Assembly: GCA_018261895.1 (NCBI GenBank)
Contig: JAGTRT010000030.1
Span: 1-64,000, forward strand
DNA length: 64,000 nt
Direction of reading: 5' to 3'
Source: Pseudomonadota bacterium
Lineage (GTDB): Bacteria > Pseudomonadota > Gammaproteobacteria > Burkholderiales > Rhodocyclaceae
The translations under genes were made by a program, and so were the position numbers. Numbering within the stretch: the stretch's first letter is position 1; every line of letters begins with the position of its first letter. The notes under the pieces were generated by a model that made no database searches, was not told the origin of the DNA, and saw only the letters and a list, made by a program, of their open reading frames with translations. This document shows positions 58,368 to 64,000 of this stretch, piece by piece.

Positions 58368-60257
58368 ATGAATCGTTATCCACTCTGGAAGTACATCACC
58401 ATCGCGCTTGCGCTGCTGCTGGGCTTCATCTACACCCTGCCCAATTTCTTCGGCGAATCGCCGGCCGTGCAGCTATCCAGCGCCAAGGCCACGATCAAGG
58501 TCGACGACCGCGCCCGGAGCCGCGTCGAGGATGCGCTGAAGACGGCCGGCATCGCCCATGACGGCTTGCAACTCGACAATGTGGGCGTCAAGGTCCGCCT
58601 CAAGGACACCGACACGCAGCTGAAGGCCAAGGACATCCTGGAAAAGACCTTCAACCCGGATTCCGCCGACCCGCAATACGTCGTCGCCCTGAACCTGCTG
58701 GCCGCTTCGCCGCAGTGGCTGACCTCGCTGCACGCGCTGCCCATGTACCTCGGCCTCGACCTGCGCGGCGGTGTGCACTTCCTGCTGCAAGTCGACATGA
58801 AGGGCGCGCTGACCAAGAAACTCGATTCGACCTCGGCCGACCTGCGCACCGTGATGCGCGACAAGAACATCCGCCACGGCGGCGTCAATCGCGAAGGCGA
58901 GCGCATCGTCGTCAAGTTCCGCGACACCGAGACCCGCGACAAGGCCCGCTACGCCATCGGCGACAGCCAGCCTGACCTGATCCTCGCCGAAACCGGCGAC
59001 AGCAGCGAGCCAAAGCTGGTCGCCACGCTGAAGCCGGAGGCGCTCAAGAAACTCGGCGAATTCGCCCTCAAGCAGAACATCACGACGCTGCACAACCGGA
59101 TCAACGAACTCGGCGTGGCCGAGCCGGTTATCCAGCAGCAGGGCCAGGACCGCATCGTCGTCCAGTTGCCCGGCGTGCAGGACACGGCCAAGGCCAAGGA
59201 CATCCTCGGCCGCACGGCGACCCTCGAAATCCGCATGGTGGACGACTCGACCGGCGCGCTGGAAGCCGCCCTGGCCGGCAACCCGCCCTTCGGCACCGAG
59301 GTTTACACCGAACGTGGCGGCCAGCCGCTGCTCGTCAAGAAGCAGGTCGTGCTGACCGGCGACCGCCTGACCGACGCCCAGCCCGGCTTCGACAACCAGA
59401 CCAACGAAGCGGCCGTCCATCTGACGCTCGATTCGGCCGGCGCCCGCATTTTCAAGGACGTCACGCGCGAAAACATCAACAAGCGCATGGCCATCCTGCT
59501 CATCGAAAAGGGCAAGGGCGAAGTCGTGACTGCCCCGGTCATCCGCAGCGAAATCGGCGGCGGCCGCGTGCAGATTTCCGGCCGCATGAGCACCATGGAA
59601 GCCAACGACACGGCCCTGCTGCTGCGCGCCGGTTCGCTCGCCGCGCCGATGGACATCATCGAGGAACGCACTATCGGCCCGTCGCTCGGTGCCGAGAACA
59701 TCAAGAAGGGCTTCCACTCGACGATGTGGGGCTTTGCCGCCATCGCCGTCTTCATGATCCTTTACTACCAGATGTTCGGCGTCGTGTCGGTCATCGCCCT
59801 GGCCTCCAACTTGCTTTTCCTGGTCGCCATCCTGTCCTTGCTGCAGGCCACGCTGACCCTGCCCGGCATCGCGGCCATCGCGCTGACGCTCGGTATGGCC
59901 ATCGACGCCAACGTGCTGATCAACGAACGGGTGCGCGAGGAACTGCGGGCCGGCATGCCGCCGCAGGCCGCCATCTCGGAAGGCTACGAGCGTGCGTTCG
60001 GCACCATTCTCGACTCCAACATTACCACCCTGATCGCCGGCCTGGCGCTGCTCATCTTCGGTTCCGGCCCGGTGCGCGGCTTCGCCGTGGTGCACTGCCT
60101 GGGCATCCTGACCTCGATCTTCTCGTCGGTCTTCGTTTCGCGCGGCCTGATCAACCTGATCTACGGCCGCCAGAAGAAACTGACCAAGGTGGCCATCGGC
60201 CAGATCTGGAAACCGGGCAACACGACCGGGAATGCCACGGTCAACGGCAAAAAATAA
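58368..60257 (+). CDS. secD: Protein translocase subunit SecD
   Basis: LDLRGGVHFLLQVDM; GMAIDANVLINERVREELRAG. Confidence 0.97.
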   Translation: MNRYPLWKYITIALALLLGFIYTLPNFFGESPAVQLSSAKATIKVDDRARSRVEDALKTAGIAHDGLQLDNVGVKVRLKDTDTQLKAKDILEKTFNPDSADPQYVVALNLLAASPQWLTSLHALPMYLGLDLRGGVHFLLQVDMKGALTKKLDSTSADLRTVMRDKNIRHGGVNREGERIVVKFRDTETRDKARYAIGDSQPDLILAETGDSSEPKLVATLKPEALKKLGEFALKQNITTLHNRINELGVAEPVIQQQGQDRIVVQLPGVQDTAKAKDILGRTATLEIRMVDDSTGALEAALAGNPPFGTEVYTERGGQPLLVKKQVVLTGDRLTDAQPGFDNQTNEAAVHLTLDSAGARIFKDVTRENINKRMAILLIEKGKGEVVTAPVIRSEIGGGRVQISGRMSTMEANDTALLLRAGSLAAPMDIIEERTIGPSLGAENIKKGFHSTMWGFAAIAVFMILYYQMFGVVSVIALASNLLFLVAILSLLQATLTLPGIAAIALTLGMAIDANVLINERVREELRAGMPPQAAISEGYERAFGTILDSNITTLIAGLALLIFGSGPVRGFAVVHCLGILTSIFSSVFVSRGLINLIYGRQKKLTKVAIGQIWKPGNTTGNATVNGKK

Positions 60258-60271
60258 GGGAAAACGAAAAT
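60237..60271 (-). repeat. TTGACCGT repeat (GCCG subtype) spanning the secD stop and secF RBS
   Basis: CACGGTCAACGGCAAAAAATAAGGGAAAACGAAAA; reverse complement carries TTTTTTGCCGTTGACCGTG. Confidence 0.6.
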
Positions 60272-61214
60272 GGAATTTTTCCGCATCAAAAAAGACATTC
60301 CGTTCATGCGCCATGCGCTGACGTTCAATGTCATTTCGCTCGTCACCTTTCTCCTAGCCGTCGTCTTCCTGTTCACCAAGGGCCTCCACCTGTCGGTCGA
60401 ATTCACCGGCGGCACGCTGATCGAAACGCACTACCAGCAGGCAGCCGACCTCGAAAAGATTCGCGGCGCGCTGGGCAAGGCCGGCTTTACCGACTACGCC
60501 GTGCAGAACTTCGGTTCGTCGCAGGACGTCATGATCCGCCTGCCGCTCAAGAACGACCAGAACACCAACCAGATCGGTGAATCGGTCATGAAGTCACTCG
60601 AAGCCGAAGCCCCCGGCGCCGAGTTGCGTCGTGTCGAGTTCGTCGGCCCCCAGGTCGGCAAGGAACTCGCCGAGAACGGTGCCATGGCCCTGCTGCTCGT
60701 CGTCATCGGCATTGTGATCTACCTCGCCTTCCGCTTCGAATGGCGCTTCTCGGTCTCGGCCATCATCGCCAACCTGCACGACGTCGTGATCATCCTTGGC
60801 TTCTTCGCCTTCTTCCAGTGGGAATTCTCGCTGTCGGTCCTGGCCGCCGTCCTCGCCGTGCTCGGCTACTCGGTCAATGAGTCGGTCGTCGTCTTCGACC
60901 GCGTCCGCGAAACCTTCAAGAAGGTGCGCGGCCTGACCACGCCGCAAGTCCTCGACCACGCCATCACGAGCACGATTTCCCGGACGATCATCACCCACGG
61001 CAGCACGCAGCTCATGGTCCTGTCGATGCTGATCTTCGGCGGCGAAACCCTGCACTACTTCGCCATGGCGCTGACCATCGGCATCTGCTTCGGCATCTAC
61101 TCCTCAGTCCTCGTCGCCAGCCCGCTGGTCATGTGGCTGGGCGTCTCCCGCGAGCAGTTCATGGTCAAGCCCAAGGTCATCGAAGGCGCCAACGAGGATG
61201 GCGCCGTCGTCTAA
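60270..61214 (+). CDS. secF: Protein translocase subunit SecF
   Basis: LSVEFTGGTLIETHY; GYSVNESVVVFDRVRE. Confidence 0.96.
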   Translation: MEFFRIKKDIPFMRHALTFNVISLVTFLLAVVFLFTKGLHLSVEFTGGTLIETHYQQAADLEKIRGALGKAGFTDYAVQNFGSSQDVMIRLPLKNDQNTNQIGESVMKSLEAEAPGAELRRVEFVGPQVGKELAENGAMALLLVVIGIVIYLAFRFEWRFSVSAIIANLHDVVIILGFFAFFQWEFSLSVLAAVLAVLGYSVNESVVVFDRVRETFKKVRGLTTPQVLDHAITSTISRTIITHGSTQLMVLSMLIFGGETLHYFAMALTIGICFGIYSSVLVASPLVMWLGVSREQFMVKPKVIEGANEDGAVV

Positions 61215-61221
61215 CCCGATC

Positions 61222-61257
61222 TGACGGTCAACCGGAAAAAAGCCGCCAAATTGAAAT
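61222..61257 (-). repeat. Dispersed TTGACCGT repeat copy forming part of the secF terminator
   Basis: Reverse complement ATTTCAATTTGGCGGCTTTTTTCCGGTTGACCGTCA. Confidence 0.8.
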
Positions 61258-61275
61258 TTGTGCGGCTTTTTTATT
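61236..61275 (+). terminator. Rho-independent terminator after secF
   Basis: AAAAAAGCCGCCAAATTGAAATTTGTGCGGCTTTTTT. Confidence 0.8.
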
Positions 61276-61352
61276 TTGGGCGGCGGCTTGGTGCCCCTTA
61301 GTAGTCAGACTGCTGCGGACGTTGCCATTCCGCATGGGGGTTCGAGCTTGCT

Positions 61353-61787
61353 TTACTTGATTTCCCACTTTCCATCGACGAAATCTCGAAAGTAGCGGGC
61401 TTGGTTTACCGTCAGCGTCACCAAGAGAAGCTGGCTTTCTTCGGGTAGGCCACACCTTGAGCCAAGCCAATTTGGACCAACATGCACAACGCAAAGCAGG
61501 CCGCCAGAAAAGTCAATGAGACTGACGGTTGCCTGGGAGGAGGGGAAAGAGAAGAGCGGCCGCCCCCAACCGCTCTTCACTTTCCGGAGTTCGCTGAGAA
61601 ACTCATTTATTCGGGCAGGCTCAGAAATTGAACCATGCGATCGGATGTTGAGTTGGGAAACCGCGCTGCTTTCCGGGAAAGATGGCATGTCAGAAGCCCC
61701 CAAGCAATTGAGGGAAATGCTCATGACAAAGAACACCGCTAAGAAAGGCCAGTACGGTTTAATGATGCGGTAAAAAGTCGTATTCAT
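61353..61787 (-). CDS. Hypothetical protein with a hydrophobic N-terminus
   Basis: Open frame MNTTFYRIIKPYWPFLAVFFVMSISLNCLGAS...; no family recognised; less GC-rich than its surroundings. Confidence 0.5.
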   Translation of the reverse strand: MNTTFYRIIKPYWPFLAVFFVMSISLNCLGASDMPSFPESSAVSQLNIRSHGSISEPARINEFLSELRKVKSGWGRPLFSFPSSQATVSLIDFSGGLLCVVHVGPNWLGSRCGLPEESQLLLVTLTVNQARYFRDFVDGKWEIK

Positions 61788-61922
61788 GCCCCATCGTGCC
61801 GAAAACCATATGAAATATCAATCACGCTCAATCCCGTTCTGATTTGAAGGGGACCGTCCTCTTTGGAGCGATTTCTTGACTGGCCGGTTGTGGCCGAAAG
61901 AAGGCCTACCTCCCTCCCGCAA

Positions 61923-62615
61923 TTACCAGCTCGGCGTTTCCGCCGCAGGCGGTGGCGGAGGCGGCTCGGGCAGCCAGGCGCCGCTGGCACCATAAACCGC
62001 TGCCGAGGCGAAGGCGAGCGCCAGGAGCAGCGCAACGATGCCGCCGCCCTTGGCGGATTCACCGGAGACGCCTTCCTTCCAGCCGGTGAGCATGGGTTTG
62101 ACGAGGTTTTCCTTCTTGACGCGGGCGTAGAAGGCGATGGCCGCGATGTGCAGGACGACGAGGCCGATCAGCAGGTCGGAAACGAGGTGATGCAGGCCCG
62201 TCAGGCGATCGCTCAGCGATTTGTTGACCAGGTCGAACAGCGGGCCGACGAAGGCGATGTCATCGTTGGCAACGAGCCCGGTGAGGACTTGCACGGTCAA
62301 CAGGAAAATCAGGCCAAAAACGGAAAAGGCGCCGAGCGGGTTGTGGCCGAGTCCGGACCATTCACCTTTGAGGTAGGCCTTGACCTTGGCCGGGGTCGGG
62401 AAGAAATGCGCGAAGCGGGCGTAGGTCGAACCGGCGATTCCCCAGACCAGGCGAAAAGCGACGAGGCCGACGATGGCCAGGCCGATCTTGCCGTGCCACT
62501 CGATCAACTTGCCGCCCAGTTGCCCGCTGATCACCGCCGCGCCGACCGCCAACACGAGCAACCAGTGAAACAGGCGGGTGGGCAGATCCCAGAGGCGAAT
62601 TCGTTGGCTATTCAT
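61923..62615 (-). CDS. Cytochrome b561-type di-heme membrane protein
   Basis: IRLWDLPTRLFHWLLVLAVGAAVISG; HGKIGLAIVGLVAFRLVWG; HHLVSDLLIGLVVLHIAAI. Confidence 0.9.
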   Translation of the reverse strand: MNSQRIRLWDLPTRLFHWLLVLAVGAAVISGQLGGKLIEWHGKIGLAIVGLVAFRLVWGIAGSTYARFAHFFPTPAKVKAYLKGEWSGLGHNPLGAFSVFGLIFLLTVQVLTGLVANDDIAFVGPLFDLVNKSLSDRLTGLHHLVSDLLIGLVVLHIAAIAFYARVKKENLVKPMLTGWKEGVSGESAKGGGIVALLLALAFASAAVYGASGAWLPEPPPPPPAAETPSW

Positions 62616-62636
62616 GTTCTGACCTTTTTGAAGTGG

Positions 62637-62664
62637 AAAAAAACAGGCACCCGCAGGTGCCTGT
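62637..62664 (-). terminator. Terminator-like hairpin downstream of the cytochrome c' gene
   Basis: Minus strand CGACAGGCACCTGCGGGTGCCTGTTTTTTT. Confidence 0.65.
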
Positions 62665-62684
62665 CGATGGCAGTATAAACCGGC

Positions 62685-63140
62685 TTATTTCTTGACCTTG
62701 AAGTCGTCGTGGCAGCCCTTGCAGGTGCCGCCCAGCTTGCCAAACTGCTCTTTGACCGCGGCGGCGTCGCCGGTGGCGGCGACCTTGGCCATTTCGTTGG
62801 CTTCCTTCACGAAGGCACCGGCGACCTTGCCGACGCCTTCCTTGTTGGTGAACAGTTCCGGCTTGACGCGGGTGTCTTCCCAGCCCTTGCCCTTGTCGCT
62901 GCCCGGCACGTACAGCGCGCCCATGCCGGAATTGGCCACGGCCTGGATGGCGTTGGCAGCCTTGATGACTTCTTCCTTGTTGTAGGTGCCTTCGACATTG
63001 GCCTTGATGCGCTGCATGTTCCAGGCCATGAAGGTGTAACCGGACTGGCGGAACTTGATGGCGTCTTCAACCTTGACCTGGGCGGCGGCGGTACCGGCGA
63101 GGGTGACAGTCAGCAGAGCGAGCAGAAGCTTGGATTTCAT
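62685..63140 (-). CDS. Cytochrome c' / c556 family
   Basis: Signal peptide; C-terminal GGTCKGCHDDFKVKK. Confidence 0.93.
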   Translation of the reverse strand: MKSKLLLALLTVTLAGTAAAQVKVEDAIKFRQSGYTFMAWNMQRIKANVEGTYNKEEVIKAANAIQAVANSGMGALYVPGSDKGKGWEDTRVKPELFTNKEGVGKVAGAFVKEANEMAKVAATGDAAAVKEQFGKLGGTCKGCHDDFKVKK

Positions 63141-63304
63141 GTTTTATCTCCGTTTTCAGTGAGGAAGGTTGGGGGCTGCACTGGCGTTAACGTAACGAGC
63201 CCGTGTTTTATTCCCGGAAAATTATAGCGCCCGTTTATGACGATTTACTGATTTGCCCATGAGCATTTTTCATCAGCCCGTTGAGGCTTTTTGAACAGCC
63301 CGGT

Positions 63305-63622
63305 TCAGACGGCAAAAACGTGCTTGACGCGCAGCGCCGGAGAGCCCTGTTCGATGGCGATCAGGCGGGCGATATTGGGATGCTTGCCGGGATTGGCACG
63401 TTCGTCCTCGGTATGCTCGGCGAAGATTTCCAGGCCCTTTTTGGCCGCCTCGACGGTGATCGAACCGTAGGTTTGCGCGAGATGGTTGTAAACGGCCAGC
63501 GAGCCCTGGCTACCGACCTTGTTTTCGATGCTGGCGGCGACGTTGCCGTCGGCATCGAGCAGGTTGATGGCGGCCAGATGCGAGATGCCCGGCAGTTTTT
63601 TCAGGTTTTCGGCAAAAGACAT
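63305..63622 (-). CDS. DUF2322-like protein
   Basis: MSFAENLKKLPGISHLAAINLLDADGNVAASIENKVGSQGSLAVYNHLAQTYGSITVEAAKKGLEIFAEHTEDERANPGKHPNIARLI. Confidence 0.7.
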   Translation of the reverse strand: MSFAENLKKLPGISHLAAINLLDADGNVAASIENKVGSQGSLAVYNHLAQTYGSITVEAAKKGLEIFAEHTEDERANPGKHPNIARLIAIEQGSPALRVKHVFAV

Positions 63623-63671
63623 GGATCAGCTCTCAGCAAAAAGATGGGGGCGCAGTCACGCCCCCTGGTTG

Positions 63672-63707
63672 ATTTCAATTTTGGGCATTTTTTCCGGTTG
63701 ACCGTCA
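63672..63707 (+). repeat. Dispersed TTGACCGT repeat copy
   Basis: ATTTCAATTTTGGGCATTTTTTCCGGTTGACCGTCA. Confidence 0.8.
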
Positions 63708-63723
63708 AATCCGCCCATCCGCC

Positions 63724-63999
63724 CTATTTCCGGTCGCGCCGGGCTTTGAGGAAGGCGATGAGGAAACCGGCGGCGAAGGTGACGACCGGAATGGCGATGG
63801 CGACCGGCACGACGCCCGGTTCGGCGCGGTATTCCATAAGCAGCACGACCATCGGCAGCAGCCCGAGGAACAGGCCCTTGAGCCCGCCGGCGATTGCGCT
63901 GCGCTTCACTTCGCGGTCGCTCGCCCCGCCATTGCCGCTACAACTTGGGCAGGAATTGGCGCCTTCCGGCACCGCCTGCCCGCACTGCTTGCACAACAC
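63724..63999 (-). CDS. Zinc-ribbon membrane protein (5' end at or beyond the window edge)
   Basis: MLCKQCGQAVPEGANSCPSCSGN then two hydrophobic helices; GTG start at the window edge. Confidence 0.65.
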   Translation of the reverse strand: MLCKQCGQAVPEGANSCPSCSGNGGASDREVKRSAIAGGLKGLFLGLLPMVVLLMEYRAEPGVVPVAIAIPVVTFAAGFLIAFLKARRDRK

Positions 64000-64000
64000 G

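Noticed and set aside
58473-60314. 613-aa minus-strand ORF opposite secD
   Set aside because: Shadow ORF with biased composition; SecD is certain on the plus strand.

Overview
The 64 kb window looks like a GC-rich betaproteobacterial chromosome, probably Rhodocyclales. This taxonomic guess comes from gene content and order, not from a search. Ordinary regions: a LapA-type giant adhesin N-terminus (cut by the window edge and missing from the ORF track) with its type I secretion genes; hppA-pfp-adk-kdsB-ycaR-lpxK-exbD-exbB; xseA; sodB; a GGDEF/EAL protein; ubiC; a cyanophycin synthetase locus; cheW and a PAS-MCP; cobA; queA-tgt-yajC-secD-secF; cytochrome genes; and two tRNA-Leu genes. The main accessory feature is a compact 13.3 kb co-directional cluster at 20001-33307. 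It encodes a TIR/deoxyribosyltransferase-like TPR protein with a SLOG-like C-terminus, a metacaspase, an 1806-aa protein with two alpha/beta-hydrolase domains and a CHAT protease, an M15-like peptidase, a membrane protein with a TIR-like C-terminus, a patatin phospholipase, and a second TIR/deoxyribosyltransferase-like TPR protein. It resembles a multi-effector conflict or programmed-death system but has no recognisable STAND NTPase or CD-NTase. A second strong signal is a dispersed ~36-bp repeat, consensus ATTTCRATTTTGGGCNTTTTTTCCGGTTGACCGTGA, with about 13 copies or variants in this window. Several copies lie in frame inside genes (xseA, the CHAT gene twice, the M15 gene, secD), and one forms half of the terminator after secF.
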